Of a DNA stretch of 64,000 nt, positions 1 through 8,953 are shown piece after piece. A program made the position numbers and the translations under genes. Source of the stretch: Actinomycetota bacterium (lineage in GTDB: Bacteria; Actinomycetota; Nitriliruptoria; Nitriliruptorales; Nitriliruptoraceae); the NCBI GenBank assembly GCA_019347575.1, contig JAHWKY010000007.1:105564-169563 (forward strand), written 5' to 3'. Position 1 is the first letter of the stretch; each line of letters begins with the position of its first letter. The notes under the pieces were generated by a model that worked only from the letters and a program-made list of their open reading frames with translations, ran no database searches and had not been told where the DNA came from.

Positions 1-801
1 CGCGGACGATCCCTTCTGCTCGCCCGAAAAGCCCTCTCTGAGCTCAGCGACCTCCGTCTGATGACCTAGACGGACGGTGGTCGCGAGGTTCTCCACCGCG
101 GCCATCACGAGTGCTAATGAGAACACGAAGTCGGCGTGCCGGTCCCGTGCGATGACCTGGGAGGCCGGTTCCGGTCGTAACTGAAGTGCTTCGCACACGA
201 CCGCCTCAACCCTTGGCTCAACCACTGCATACGTGCCGACCGCGCCAGAGAGCTTGCCGACACGAAGACCATCGGTCGCTAAACCAACTCGGCCGACGGC
301 ACGGGCTACCTGGAGCGCCAGCAGGGCGAGTTTCGACCCAAACGTGACCGGGAGAGCATGCATACCGTGTGTGCGGCCCGGCATGGCAGCCGCTCGGTGC
401 GCGCGCGCCTCACTCACCAACACTCGATGCAGGCGAGCACCAGCTTCGACAACCAGCTCCCCAGCGGCCACGAGTGCTAGGGCGAGGCCGGTGTCGACAA
501 CGTCTGACGACGTCAAGCCGAAGTGGAACCAGCGACCGTCGTTCCCCAGTCGCCCCGATACGACATCGACGAACGCGGCGACGTCATGGTGCGTCGTTTG
601 CTCGCGAGCTTCAATCTCCGCGAGGAGCGAGTCATCGACCGCCGGTGAGGCACGGCGAATGCGGGCAGCGTCTTCGGCGGGCACCCGCCCGATTGCTGCG
701 AGCGCATCCACCGCCAGAAGCTCGACCTGAAGCCAGCGCTCGACGCGCGCGCGATCGCTAAACAACTCCGCCATTTCCGGCGTGAGGTAGCGCGGAAGCA
801 T
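1..801 (-). CDS. purB: Adenylosuccinate lyase, N-terminal 267 residues (runs off the left edge)
   Basis: Adenylosuccinate lyase acts twice in purine synthesis: it cleaves SAICAR to AICAR and adenylosuccinate to AMP, with release of fumarate. The reading frame, open to the window edge, begins MLPRYLTPEM like typical PurB. It carries HHDVAAF (about residue 71), TSSDVVDT (98), GRTHGMH with the catalytic-type His (142-148), GKLSGAVGTY (182-191) and RDRHADF (219-225). It ends at the edge in GEQKGSSA, the start of the family signature, so the gene is cut by the window, not broken. The ATG at 801 matches the family start. The frame stays open upstream to about 1073 without a recognisable domain. Codon use (TTT, TTA, CTA, ATT) is slightly less GC-biased than in the pilus genes. 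Confidence 0.93.
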   Translation of the reverse strand, partial: MLPRYLTPEMAELFSDRARVERWLQVELLAVDALAAIGRVPAEDAARIRRASPAVDDSLLAEIEAREQTTHHDVAAFVDVVSGRLGNDGRWFHFGLTSSDVVDTGLALALVAAGELVVEAGARLHRVLVSEARAHRAAAMPGRTHGMHALPVTFGSKLALLALQVARAVGRVGLATDGLRVGKLSGAVGTYAVVEPRVEAVVCEALQLRPEPASQVIARDRHADFVFSLALVMAAVENLATTVRLGHQTEVAELREGFSGEQKGSSA

Positions 802-1378
802 AGGAGACACGTTCGCTGGCTGGACGGGGTCCTCAACGTAGCCCACGGTGTACAGCGCGTGGCGGAGACGTGTCGCGATCATCACCTGGAGTATGAGACG
901 CCGGTGTGACACCCACGCCCGCAAACGCGTGCCGTAGTCCTGGTCCCGAGCGTGGCGTCTGCGAGTGAATCGCGGCTTACCGTTCGGTAATTCCTTGGCA
1001 ATCTCCGGCGCCACACGAGGAGAATCCGGCGGCACTCTCGGGACCCCGCAACGCTCTGACCAGGTACAACGCGGCTAGGCAAAATCCGACGTACCCGTCG
1101 GATGTCGGAAGCGCCTACGAATCAGGCGGTCGAGGATCGCACTCTCATACACCACCTTGACGGACACAACCAGCGGTGATTGCCCAACCAGTGCGAGCGC
1201 GCCCGCGCTGACCTTGAGACCAGGCGACTATGCACGGCTCGCACCCACCCCGGCTCCTGCAGACGCGCCCGTGGCGCGGATCGGCGGGCGGTGGGTTCTG
1301 CCTCTAGAGGCGATTCTCGCGGTATCCGATTGAGCCTTGTGCGGCAGCTGGCCCCGAACGGTGCGACGGACACGTCGG
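802..1378. other. Gene-poor stretch between purB and a zinc-ribbon gene
   Basis: I see no convincing gene in these 577 bases. The purB frame remains open to about 1073 on the minus strand but shows no known domain. Another minus-strand frame, roughly 1076-1225, reads like a short hydrophobic segment followed by a basic tail and has no good start codon. It may be a remnant. A stem-loop with a T-run lies at 1084-1103. Confidence 0.4.
1084..1103 (-). terminator. Hairpin with short T-run, terminator-like on the minus strand
   Basis: The arms ATCCGACG and CGTCGGAT form a perfect 8-bp stem around a 4-nt loop. On the minus strand the stem is followed directly by TTTTG. This fits an intrinsic terminator for minus-strand transcription arriving from the zinc-ribbon gene side, and it would separate that transcript from purB. 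Confidence 0.5.
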
Positions 1379-1678
1379 TCACTCCGCCTCCTTGCACACC
1401 GGGCAGGTCTGGGGTTTCGCGCCCCGGACCTTGATCCGTGTCCAATAGCCCTCGCAGGTCCGGCACGGGCCGAGGAGTTCCTGACCTTCGGCAATGGGGA
1501 GTCCCTCCGTGAGCACATCCTGCTCCTCGGGCGCTGCGGCTTCGGGCTCAGACTGCGGCTGAGGTGCCGCAGCCTCGGCCTCGGGCGGGCCCGGCATCGG
1601 CCCCGTGGGTTCGCCGGCCCCCGATCTGAGGTCGCGTTCGCTGCCGAACCAGGAGCGCACGCGGTCGGTCCAACTCAT
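1379..1678 (-). CDS. Small zinc-ribbon protein with Pro/Glu-rich linker
   Basis: This 99-residue protein begins MSWTDRVRSWFGSERD. It continues through a low-complexity Pro/Ala/Glu linker (about 20-60) and ends in a compact CxxC...CxxC module (CRTC and CPVC, residues about 73-96). That arrangement is typical of a zinc-ribbon fold. A GGAAGG ribosome binding site lies about 9 nt before the ATG. The function is unknown. Such ribbons often mediate nucleic-acid or protein contacts, but nothing here identifies a partner. Opposite-strand frames over the same DNA lack any such pattern. Confidence 0.7.
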   Translation of the reverse strand: MSWTDRVRSWFGSERDLRSGAGEPTGPMPGPPEAEAAAPQPQSEPEAAAPEEQDVLTEGLPIAEGQELLGPCRTCEGYWTRIKVRGAKPQTCPVCKEAE

Positions 1679-1967
1679 GGGCGGTGGCCTTCCGCTCTAC
1701 GGGGATTTAGAACCGGGGACGTCCATGCGACGGTAGCGGCCGCGAGGTCTCCGACCGCGGACCTGCCCCTCCCCCAACACCGTCGAAGCCGGTGTCACAT
1801 CTGAACTTCGAGATCGGCCTTCTCTCGACGAAGGGACTGCACGAACGCGGTCCATGACGTTATCCACAACGCTGTGGAATCCGGAGCGCACGTTGAGGAC
1901 GGAGTCGGTAGGGTCCCGTGCACGCACGGTGTTCGGGCGAGCACCGACAGCACGAGGGGACGGTGGC

Positions 1968-2966
1968 ATGACGCGCCGTCGGGGAGACGGTTCGTGGGCC
2001 TGGCTGGCCCGAGTGACGCTCGTCGGCATCGCCTTGCTCAGCGCGTGTAGCGACGAACCCAACGGCGGTGCCGAGCCGGGAGCGACGACGCCTGCGCCGG
2101 TGGCCACAACCGCCGAGTCGACCGCGACACCGTCGCCGAGTCCGGAGCCGACCTCGGAGGTGGAGGCCGCGTACCGCGCCTACCTCGACGCGACAGTCGA
2201 GGCGATGTCCACGGGCGATCCTGATAGCCCCGGACTCCGTGACCTGGCACGCGACCGAGCCTTGACAGCGGCGCAGGCACGCGTCGCGAACCTCACCTCC
2301 CAAGGCCGCATCGCACGGGGGGCGTTCGTCCCCGCAATCCAGTCGCTCGAGGTCGACGACGACAGCGCGCGGCTGCTGGACTGCTACCGGGCCGACATCG
2401 TCGAGTACGACCGCGACTCCAGCGAGGAGGTCGCTGATCGTGACGGCGTCCGATTCGCGGCGTCCGCCGAGCTGCGGAAGCAGGAAGGCGATTGGGTGGT
2501 CGTCGACTTCGCCGAGGACGACTTCTGCGTACCCGAGGATCTCGCCGCGGATATCGAGAGCAGCTACCTCGCGTTCTGGGACGCCGTCGAAACGGCGAGC
2601 CGGCCGCCGGACCCCGACCACCCCGCGCTGGCGGCGACGGCTGGCGGTGAGCAGCTCGAGGGCTTGCGCCAGCGGCTCGCGGAGTTCCGCGACGAGGGCT
2701 ACGAGGTCCGCGGCCACAACACGCCCAACCCGCTGGCGGTGCAGATCACGTCGGACGACACCGTGGCGCTGGTGCGGGACTGCCGCGAGCTCGACCCGGA
2801 AGCCGGTGTGTACGACGCCGAGACCGGGGAGCGCATCCAGGGCGGCGCTGAACCCGGCGAGCGCTCGCTGTGGGAGAGCCGCATGGAACTCAGGGGCGGC
2901 GCCTGGAAGGTCGTCGACGCGGACCTGATCGAGGAGGAGAGCACATGCGATCCCGCTTCCTTCTGA
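1968..2966 (+). CDS. Lipoprotein at the head of the Tad pilus operon
   Basis: Predicted lipoprotein of 332 residues. The ATG at 1968, preceded by GAGGGGACGG, is preferred over an earlier in-frame ATG (1854) because it places the signal peptide at the N terminus. A basic start (TRRRGD) is followed by a hydrophobic segment and the lipobox LLSAC. After a Thr/Pro/Ser-rich tether there are two similar alpha/beta segments (about 70-190 and 195-330), each with one or two Cys, resembling a duplicated NTF2-like fold. Its last 22 bases overlap the next gene. As first gene of the operon it may be a surface component of, or accessory to, the pilus. The family was not recognised. Confidence 0.8.
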   Translation: MTRRRGDGSWAWLARVTLVGIALLSACSDEPNGGAEPGATTPAPVATTAESTATPSPSPEPTSEVEAAYRAYLDATVEAMSTGDPDSPGLRDLARDRALTAAQARVANLTSQGRIARGAFVPAIQSLEVDDDSARLLDCYRADIVEYDRDSSEEVADRDGVRFAASAELRKQEGDWVVVDFAEDDFCVPEDLAADIESSYLAFWDAVETASRPPDPDHPALAATAGGEQLEGLRQRLAEFRDEGYEVRGHNTPNPLAVQITSDDTVALVRDCRELDPEAGVYDAETGERIQGGAEPGERSLWESRMELRGGAWKVVDADLIEEESTCDPASF

Positions 2967-3769
2967 GCGCCGCTCTCGCCGGACTCATGACCGTGCTGGC
3001 TGCCGCGCCCGCGTGGGCCAGCGACTCCGATGGCTGGGTCGACGTCGACGAGGACGACGCCACGATCGATGTCGGTGCCGAGGACCGAACCACCAACGGC
3101 GGGGGCAGCAGCGGCGCAGACTGCACCTGGACCCGCATCGACCCGGCCGACCTGCCGGCCGGAAGCGACATCCTCCCCATCCTGGAGCGGGACGGCAACC
3201 AGGAGTACGACTGGTACGTGCGGGAGTGCCCGCTGCCGGACGGAACCGTCGTGCGCGACCTCATACCGGTTCCGCGCGAGGCGCCGCCGGTCGATCCGAC
3301 ACAGCTACGTGACCGCGCGGTGAGCCGTCTCGAACTGCCGGCGCCCCAGCTCGCGATGAACCCACCTCAGGAACAGGTGGTCCGCATCGAGTCGTGGCTG
3401 TGGATCGACGACGAGGTCTGGCAGCAGCACTCACGGTCCGCGTCCGCGGGCGGGGTCACCGCGACCGTCACCGCGACTCCGGTGCGGGTCGTGTGGGATC
3501 TGGGCAACGGCGACACCGTGACCTGCGCGGGACCGGGCACGCCCTACGACCCGGCGCTACCCGAGGCGGAGCAGACGACCGACTGCTCGTACACCTACGG
3601 ACACAGCTCCGCCGCCCAGCCGAACGGCACCTACCTCGTGACCGCGACGGTCGAGTGGGAGGTGGGCTGGACGGTGACCGGCGCCGCAGGTGGCGGTCCG
3701 CTTCCCGCGCTCTCCACCTCCACGACGCTGCCCGTCCGCGTCGCCGAGTTCCAGGCGCTCAACGAGTAG
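2945..3769 (+). CDS. Secreted protein of the Tad locus
   Basis: Exported protein of 274 residues with a clear Sec signal peptide (MRSRFLLSAALAGLMTVL, cleavage near AWA-SD). It starts inside the end of the lipoprotein gene behind GAGGAGGAG, so the two are translationally coupled. The mature part begins acidic (DVDEDDATIDV) and ends in a beta-rich segment with a PKD-like pattern (VRVVWDLGNGDTVTCAGPG, then CSYTYGHSS and a repeating TYLVTATVEW). The two late Cys could form a disulfide. Proteins of this type are common next to actinobacterial Tad genes. I infer a role at the cell surface with the pilus but cannot name one. Confidence 0.8.
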   Translation: MRSRFLLSAALAGLMTVLAAAPAWASDSDGWVDVDEDDATIDVGAEDRTTNGGGSSGADCTWTRIDPADLPAGSDILPILERDGNQEYDWYVRECPLPDGTVVRDLIPVPREAPPVDPTQLRDRAVSRLELPAPQLAMNPPQEQVVRIESWLWIDDEVWQQHSRSASAGGVTATVTATPVRVVWDLGNGDTVTCAGPGTPYDPALPEAEQTTDCSYTYGHSSAAQPNGTYLVTATVEWEVGWTVTGAAGGGPLPALSTSTTLPVRVAEFQALNE

Positions 3770-3789
3770 TCCCAAGCGAGGAGCACACC

Positions 3790-4476
3790 GTGTCGATGAT
3801 CACGAGCCAGCGGGGCAACGGTTCCGGCAAGACGCAGACGCCACCGCTGCGCCTCGATCCGCCGGGCCGACTCCAGCGCCGTCCTCGCATGTCGTGGATC
3901 GGGCTGGGTGCGTTGCTCCTCGTGGCGTTCGGCCTGTTCGGGGCGATCACCATCGCACGAGTGGCGGACCGTGAGCCGGTGCTCGCGCTGGCGCAGCCCA
4001 TCGAGCGTGGAGAGGAGCTGACAGCGGCTCACCTCACCACCGTACGGGTCGGCACCGACGACGAAGTGGCGGTGGCGCCCGCCTCGGAGGCCGACGGCAT
4101 CGTCGGTCTGCGAGCCACCAGCGATCTGTCCCCCGGGACGCTCGTGACCCTCGACCACTTCACCGCCGGACCCTCCGTGGGTCCCGGGGAGAGCGTCATC
4201 GGTCTGGCGCTGGCACCGGGCGAGTACCCGACCGCGAACCTCCACGCCGGCGATGCCGTCGTCGTCGTCAGGACACCTGCACCGAACGGGCTGGACCGTG
4301 AGGCGTCGACCGAGGCCATCGTGCTCGCCGAGGCGGAGGTCTTCGCCGTCGAGCCGCTCAGCGACACCGCACGCACCCTGATGGTCTCGCTCACGGTGCC
4401 GTCGGAGTCGGCGCGCGAGATCGCGGCGGCGGCGGCTGAGGGACGGATACGGCTCGCGCTGGTGGGCGGATCATGA
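3790..4476 (+). CDS. CpaB/RcpC-like SAF-domain pilus assembly protein
   Basis: Protein of 228 residues. GTG at 3790 with AGGAG 8 nt upstream is favoured over ATG at 3796. A basic proline-rich N terminus leads to one membrane segment (SWIGLGALLLVAFGLFGAI). An SAF-type domain follows, with PIERGEELTAAHL and later LSPGTLVTLDHF, the pattern of CpaB/RcpC and antifreeze/flagellar P-ring chaperone proteins. CpaB proteins are periplasmic or membrane-linked parts of the Flp pilus secretion channel. The gene overlaps the next by 4 nt. Confidence 0.78.
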   Translation: MSMITSQRGNGSGKTQTPPLRLDPPGRLQRRPRMSWIGLGALLLVAFGLFGAITIARVADREPVLALAQPIERGEELTAAHLTTVRVGTDDEVAVAPASEADGIVGLRATSDLSPGTLVTLDHFTAGPSVGPGESVIGLALAPGEYPTANLHAGDAVVVVRTPAPNGLDREASTEAIVLAEAEVFAVEPLSDTARTLMVSLTVPSESAREIAAAAAEGRIRLALVGGS

Positions 4477-5246
4477 GCATCCTCGCCTTCGGCTCCGCCA
4501 AAGCGTCACCCGGTGTGACGACGTCGCTCCTCGCGATGGCGGCCGTCTGGCCCGCGGACCGCTCGCTGCTCCTCGTCGAGGCAGACCCCGACGGGGGCGT
4601 GCTCAGTGCGCGGTGCGGCTTGGCGGCGGAGCCTGGCCTGTCGACGCTCGCCGTGGCAGGACGGCGGTCGATGCCCCTGGGTGAGCTCGCCCGCCACGTC
4701 CAGCGGCTGCCCGGCGGCGACGTCGACGTCCTCGTCGGACCTCCATCGGCCGAGCAGTCACGCCGGGCGCTCGAGCTGGGCGCGGGGCCGCTCGCCGTCG
4801 CTCTGCGGGAGCTGCCCGGTACCGACGTGCTGGTGGACCTGGGCCGGTTGACGCCGGCGGCGACGACCTGGCCCCTCGTCGACGCCGCGGACCGTGTGGT
4901 CCTCGTGGCGCGTCCCCGTCTGGAGGAGCTCCAGATGCTCCCCGCGAGGTTGCGCGCGCTGACCGGTGCCGGAGTCGCCCCATCGTTGGTGCTCGTGGGT
5001 GAACGCCCCTACTCCCCCGCGGAGGTCACCACGGCGCTCGACGTGGACGTGCTCGCGGTGCTTGCCGACGACCCGCGCGCGGCGGCCGCCCTCACAGGCG
5101 AGCCGGGAGTGGCCGGACTGCGCCGCTCCCTCCTGCTGCGCAGTGCCCAGGACGCCGTCGCCGCGCTGCTCGCCGCATGCTCAGGCGGCCACGACGACGG
5201 CGAGGTGCGGGCGCCCGAGAGGGAGGAAGCGGAGGTGGTCACGTGA
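4473..5246 (+). CDS. CpaE/MinD-like pilus localisation ATPase
   Basis: P-loop protein of 257 residues of the ParA/MinD/CpaE group. The N terminus MSILAFGSAKASPGVTTSLL contains a deviant Walker A in which the usual GKGGxGKT is altered to GSAKASPGVTT. LLLVEADPDGG at about 30 is the Walker A' region. VLVDLGRL at about 125 is the second acidic strand. CpaE proteins position or regulate Tad pilus assembly. The changed P-loop Lys suggests weak or absent ATP hydrolysis, as in several CpaE homologues. Overlap with neighbours (ATGA/GTGA) indicates one operon. Confidence 0.75.
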   Translation: MSILAFGSAKASPGVTTSLLAMAAVWPADRSLLLVEADPDGGVLSARCGLAAEPGLSTLAVAGRRSMPLGELARHVQRLPGGDVDVLVGPPSAEQSRRALELGAGPLAVALRELPGTDVLVDLGRLTPAATTWPLVDAADRVVLVARPRLEELQMLPARLRALTGAGVAPSLVLVGERPYSPAEVTTALDVDVLAVLADDPRAAAALTGEPGVAGLRRSLLLRSAQDAVAALLAACSGGHDDGEVRAPEREEAEVVT

Positions 5247-6574
5247 ACCCAGGCGAGCGCGCGCTGCTCGTGTCCTCGATCGCCGGTGGTGTTGCCGACC
5301 AGCTCGCTGCCGAGGACGGCGCCGCGGAACAGGGCGGTCGCGCCCCGAAGCTGCCGGAAGACGAGCGGATGTACGCGCAGGCGCTGATCCGCGAACGACT
5401 CGAGGCCGACGCGGGTCGGCGGCTCCGGGTGGGCGAGGTGTCGCTGAGCACCAGCGATGAGGAGCTGGTCGCTCGCGAAGCGTTCGACCGCCTCTACGGG
5501 CTCGGTCGTCTCCAGCGCTACCTCGACGACCCGAGCGTCACCGACATCCACGTCCAGGGCTGTGACGTCGTGTGGTTGAAGCTCCTGGACGGATCGTGGT
5601 CGCGCGGCGCGTCGGTTGCGGACAGCGACGACGAACTCGTGGAGCTACTGCGAACGGCAGCCGCGCGCGTGGGCCGCACCGAGCGGCGCTTCGACTCGAG
5701 CGAGCCGGAACTCAACCTCCAACTCACCGACGGGTCGAGGTTGTTCGCGGTCATGGCGGTGTCCGCGCGGCCCTGTGTGTCGATCCGCAAGCACCAGTTC
5801 GACATCGCGCACCTCGATGACCTGGAGCTGCGCGGCACCCTGAGTGCCCCACTCGTCGCGTTCCTGCGCGCGGCAGTGGAGGCGCGCCGCAGCATCGTCA
5901 TCGGTGGAGGTGTCGGGTGCGGCAAGACCACGTTGATGCGCGCGCTCATCAACGTGATACCTCAGCAGGAGCGCCTAGTGACCATCGAGGACGCGCTCGA
6001 ACTCGGCGTGGATCGCTTCGTCGAGCTCCACCCCAACCTCGTCACTTTCGAATCGCGCGAGCCCAACATCGAGGGCGAGGGAGGCATCTCGCTCGAGCAG
6101 CTCGTGCGCATGGCGCTGCGGATGGACCCCGACCGGGTGTTCGTCGGCGAGGTCCGGGGAGCCGAGGTTCTCCCGATGCTCCTCGCGATGAGCCAGGGGC
6201 AGGACGGTTCGATGTGCACGATCCACGCCAACACCGCCAGAGGCGTGTTCCGGCGGTTGCAGATGTACGCGATGCTCCCGCCCCACCGCCTGGCTCCCGA
6301 GGACACGGCGGTGCTGATCGCCAACGCCGTCGACTTCGTGGTGCACCTCGACAAGCGCCGGATCGGCAACGACCCCACCGAGCGGTTCGTGACGTCGGTG
6401 CTCGAGGTCAGCGACGCCGAGGGCCGCGAGGTCGTCGCCAACGAGGTCTTCCGCCCCGGACCGGACGGGCGCGCCGTCCCGACAGGGATGGTGCGTGACG
6501 AGACGCTCGCGGCGCTCGAGGACGCCGGCCTGCGTCCCGGGATCGTCTCCGGCAACGGCCGAGGAGGCTGGTAG
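5243..6574 (+). CDS. cpaF: Tad pilus/type II secretion ATPase CpaF (TadA)
   Basis: Cytoplasmic motor ATPase of 443 residues that powers Flp pilus assembly. The start GTG overlaps the previous stop (GTGA) and follows GGAGG by 8 nt. The N-terminal CpaF domain contains LYGLGRLQRYLDDPSVTDI. Walker A GGGVGCGKTTL lies near residue 220, the Asp box region ERLVTIEDALEL follows, Walker B-type MDPDRVFVGEVRG lies near 295, and the His box reads CTIHANTARG. Length and motif order are those of full CpaF/TadA proteins. Confidence 0.95.
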   Translation: MNPGERALLVSSIAGGVADQLAAEDGAAEQGGRAPKLPEDERMYAQALIRERLEADAGRRLRVGEVSLSTSDEELVAREAFDRLYGLGRLQRYLDDPSVTDIHVQGCDVVWLKLLDGSWSRGASVADSDDELVELLRTAAARVGRTERRFDSSEPELNLQLTDGSRLFAVMAVSARPCVSIRKHQFDIAHLDDLELRGTLSAPLVAFLRAAVEARRSIVIGGGVGCGKTTLMRALINVIPQQERLVTIEDALELGVDRFVELHPNLVTFESREPNIEGEGGISLEQLVRMALRMDPDRVFVGEVRGAEVLPMLLAMSQGQDGSMCTIHANTARGVFRRLQMYAMLPPHRLAPEDTAVLIANAVDFVVHLDKRRIGNDPTERFVTSVLEVSDAEGREVVANEVFRPGPDGRAVPTGMVRDETLAALEDAGLRPGIVSGNGRGGW

Positions 6575-6576
6575 CG

Positions 6577-7440
6577 GTGGTGCTCATCGGAGCGGTGTGC
6601 GGGGCGGGGATGGCCTTGGGTGCTCTCGTCCTCGTCCTCGGCCTCCGCGGGGCGGAGGACACACCCGCTCGACGCCCGCCGCGCTCCCCGCTGGCGACGC
6701 AGCCCCTCGCGCTCGTGTCGGTGCTCACCTTCGTCGCGGCGCTGGCCGTCTACCTCCTCACCGGCTGGGTGGTCGGTGCGGCCATGGCAGCGCTGCTCGC
6801 TGCGACGCTCCCGCGGAGCTGGCGGCGCAGCCGCGAGCAGCACGCGCTCGTCGAGCGCACCGACGCGATCGCGGCGTGGACCGAGATGCTGCGCGACACG
6901 CTCGCGGCAGCTGCGGGGCTGGAACAGTCGATCGTGTCGACCGCACCGCACGCCCCCGAGGCGATCCGGGCAGAGGTCGGCCGGGTCGTTCGCCGTCTGG
7001 AGCGCGGGGAGCGGCTCGTCCACGGCCTGCGCCTGCTGGCCGACGACCTCGCCAACCCCGCCGCCGATCTCGTCGTTGCCGCGCTGGTGATCGCTGCGGA
7101 GAGGGAAGCCCGCGACCTCGTGCCGCTGCTGACCTCGCTCGCGAAGTCCACGCGCGAGGAGGCGCAGATGCGCCTGCACGTGCGGGCGAGCCGCGCCCGG
7201 CTGCGGACAACGGTCCGGGTCGTGGTCGGGAGCCTCGCCGTCTTCGCGGGCGGGCTGATCCTGTTCAACCCGGTCTACCTGGCCCCCTATCGCACGGTGC
7301 AGGGCCAGCTCGTGCTGCTGCTGGTCGGGGCCATCCTGCTCACGGGCTACGTGATGCTGCAGCGGATGGCGCGCATCCGCACCCCGCAGCGATTCCTGAC
7401 GAGCGCCGCGGTCGGCGCCATGTCCGAGGTCGACCGATGA
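6577..7440 (+). CDS. tadB: Tad pilus inner-membrane platform protein TadB
   Basis: Type II secretion system F-domain protein of 287 residues, a membrane platform for the CpaF motor. Hydrophobic segments lie at about 1-22, 48-82 and two near the C terminus (VRVVVGSLAVFAGGLILF and LVLLLVGAILLTGYVML). Between them is the cytosolic helical F domain, with AAWTEMLRDTLAAAAGLEQ and RRLERGERLVHGLRLLADDL. The gene starts 2 nt after the cpaF stop at GTG 6577 and overlaps tadC by 4 nt. Confidence 0.88.
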   Translation: MVLIGAVCGAGMALGALVLVLGLRGAEDTPARRPPRSPLATQPLALVSVLTFVAALAVYLLTGWVVGAAMAALLAATLPRSWRRSREQHALVERTDAIAAWTEMLRDTLAAAAGLEQSIVSTAPHAPEAIRAEVGRVVRRLERGERLVHGLRLLADDLANPAADLVVAALVIAAEREARDLVPLLTSLAKSTREEAQMRLHVRASRARLRTTVRVVVGSLAVFAGGLILFNPVYLAPYRTVQGQLVLLLVGAILLTGYVMLQRMARIRTPQRFLTSAAVGAMSEVDR

Positions 7441-8336
7441 CCGCGGCAGGGATGTTGGCCGGTGCCGGGATGGCCCTCGGGGCGCTGCTGATCGCCTGGG
7501 GAGTGGCGGCTCACCGACCACCGCTCGCGGAAGCGCTCGATGCGCTCCTCGAACCGCGACCGACCACGCCGGACTCGACCCGCACCGTGGCCGGGGACGG
7601 CTGGCGGCTCGGGCTGGCGCAGCGGGTCGGCCACTTCCTCGCAGCAGCAGGCATCGACGTGCGGAGGCTGGACGCCGACCTCCGAGTCGTCGGCCGTAGC
7701 AGCGAGGAGCACCTCGTCGAGAAGGCGACCGCGGCGCTGGTGGGCTTCGCCCTCCCTCCGGCCACGGTCGTGCTGATGCACCTCGGCGGCGGCGGTGCTC
7801 CCTGGTCGCTCGCGTTCGTGGGAGCGTTCGCGCTCGGCCTGGCCGGGTTCCTGCTCCCCGACCTGATCCTGGGGTCGCAGGCCGCCGAGCGTCGCCGCGA
7901 CTTCCGCTACGCGCTGTCGTCGTACCTCGACCTGGCACACATGGCGCTCGCGGCAGGGGCCGGTGTCGAGACGGCGCTCGGTTACGCGGCCGACGCGGGC
8001 GAGGGTTGGCCCTTCGTCGAGCTGCGAGCTGCGCTCCGCCGCAGCCGCCTGGCCCGCACCAGCCCGTGGAGCGCGCTCGAGCGTCTCGGGGAGGACCTCG
8101 ACGTCCCCGAGCTGCGCGAGGTCGCGTCGAGCCTCGGCATGGCCGGCACCCACGGCGCCAAGGTCAAGGGGTCGCTACAGGCACGCGCGGCTGCGCTGCG
8201 GTCGCGCGACCTCGCGGAGATGGAGGGCGAGGCAGGCGCCGCCACGGAACGCATGGCTCTGCCTTCCGTGCTTATGGTCGTGGGCTTCGTCGTCTTCGTC
8301 GGGTTCCCGGCGCTGCACGAGATCCTCGGGTTCTGA
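7437..8336 (+). CDS. tadC: Tad pilus inner-membrane platform protein TadC
   Basis: Second F-domain platform protein, 299 residues, partner of TadB. An N-terminal membrane segment (LAGAGMALGALLIAWGVAA) is followed by the TadC pattern with two central membrane segments (about 100-150), an F domain with YLDLAHMALAAGAGVETAL and MAGTHGAKVKGSLQARA, and a final segment VLMVVGFVVFVGFPAL. ATG 7437 overlaps the tadB stop. The frame stays open upstream, but only as a shadow of tadB. Confidence 0.88.
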   Translation: MTAAGMLAGAGMALGALLIAWGVAAHRPPLAEALDALLEPRPTTPDSTRTVAGDGWRLGLAQRVGHFLAAAGIDVRRLDADLRVVGRSSEEHLVEKATAALVGFALPPATVVLMHLGGGGAPWSLAFVGAFALGLAGFLLPDLILGSQAAERRRDFRYALSSYLDLAHMALAAGAGVETALGYAADAGEGWPFVELRAALRRSRLARTSPWSALERLGEDLDVPELREVASSLGMAGTHGAKVKGSLQARAAALRSRDLAEMEGEAGAATERMALPSVLMVVGFVVFVGFPALHEILGF

Positions 8337-8358
8337 CAACGAGAGGGAAGGAACGGAC

Positions 8359-8556
8359 ATGGGAGAGATCGCCTACCTCACCACGCTGTGGAGCTACTAC
8401 GTGGAGCGGCTGCACGAGGCACGCGACGACGAGACCGGCGCCTTCACGACCGAGGCAGCGATCATCACCGCGATCCTCGCCGGGCTGGCGCTGGCCGTAG
8501 GGGCCGTCATCGTGGCCAAGGTCACCGGCAAGGCCGAGTCGATCCCCACGGACTGA
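8359..8556 (+). CDS. Flp-type pilin/prepilin
   Basis: Major pilin candidate of 65 residues. After a short polar leader (to DDETG) comes AFTTEAAIITAILAGLALAV. A Gly-Ala junction followed by Glu at mature position +5 and a long hydrophobic helix is the class 4b/Flp prepilin-peptidase signature. The mature subunit would be about 37 residues. Unlike most leaders this one is unusually long (about 28 residues). GGGAAGGAAC serves as ribosome binding site. No prepilin peptidase gene lies in the window. Confidence 0.85.
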   Translation: MGEIAYLTTLWSYYVERLHEARDDETGAFTTEAAIITAILAGLALAVGAVIVAKVTGKAESIPTD

Positions 8557-8560
8557 ACCG

Positions 8561-8953
8561 TTGGCCTCGGTGCAGCGACTGCGCAGCGACGCTGGTAGCA
8601 GCACGACCGAACTCGTGCTGCTGATGCCGGTCGTGCTCCTGCTGGTGCTGGTCGGCGTCCACGCGGGCCTGTACTACCACGCCGGTCACGTCGTCGAGGC
8701 CGCGGCACAGGAAGCCCTGGAGTCCGCGCAGGGGGAGCAGAGCAGTGCCCAGGACGGGCTCGACTCGGCGACGGCGTTCCTGGCGGAGGCGGGCGGCGTC
8801 CGGAACTCGGACGTCGAGGTGACCCGCGACGCCGCCGAGGTACGCGTCCTCGTCCAGGCGGAGGCGCCCAACGTCCTGCCCTTCGCCGTCTGGCACGTGA
8901 CCGCCTCCGTGGCGGGGCCGGTCGAACGGTTCGTCGCCGAGGTGGACCGATGA
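8561..8953 (+). CDS. TadE-family pseudopilin
   Basis: Minor pilin-like protein of 130 residues. The N terminus contains DAGSSTTELVLLMPVVLLLV, with Glu five residues after a Gly cleavage site and then one membrane helix, as in TadE/TadF pseudopilins. The remainder is alpha/beta and exported. It starts at TTG 8561, 4 nt after the pilin stop. A GTG in frame at 8570 is an alternative. It ends in overlap (ATGA) with the next TadE-like gene. Confidence 0.82.
   Translation: MASVQRLRSDAGSSTTELVLLMPVVLLLVLVGVHAGLYYHAGHVVEAAAQEALESAQGEQSSAQDGLDSATAFLAEAGGVRNSDVEVTRDAAEVRVLVQAEAPNVLPFAVWHVTASVAGPVERFVAEVDR

Noticed and set aside
5962..7938. 658-residue minus-strand frame across cpaF/tadB/tadC
   Set aside because: It is arginine/proline-rich antisense of three well-supported pilus genes.
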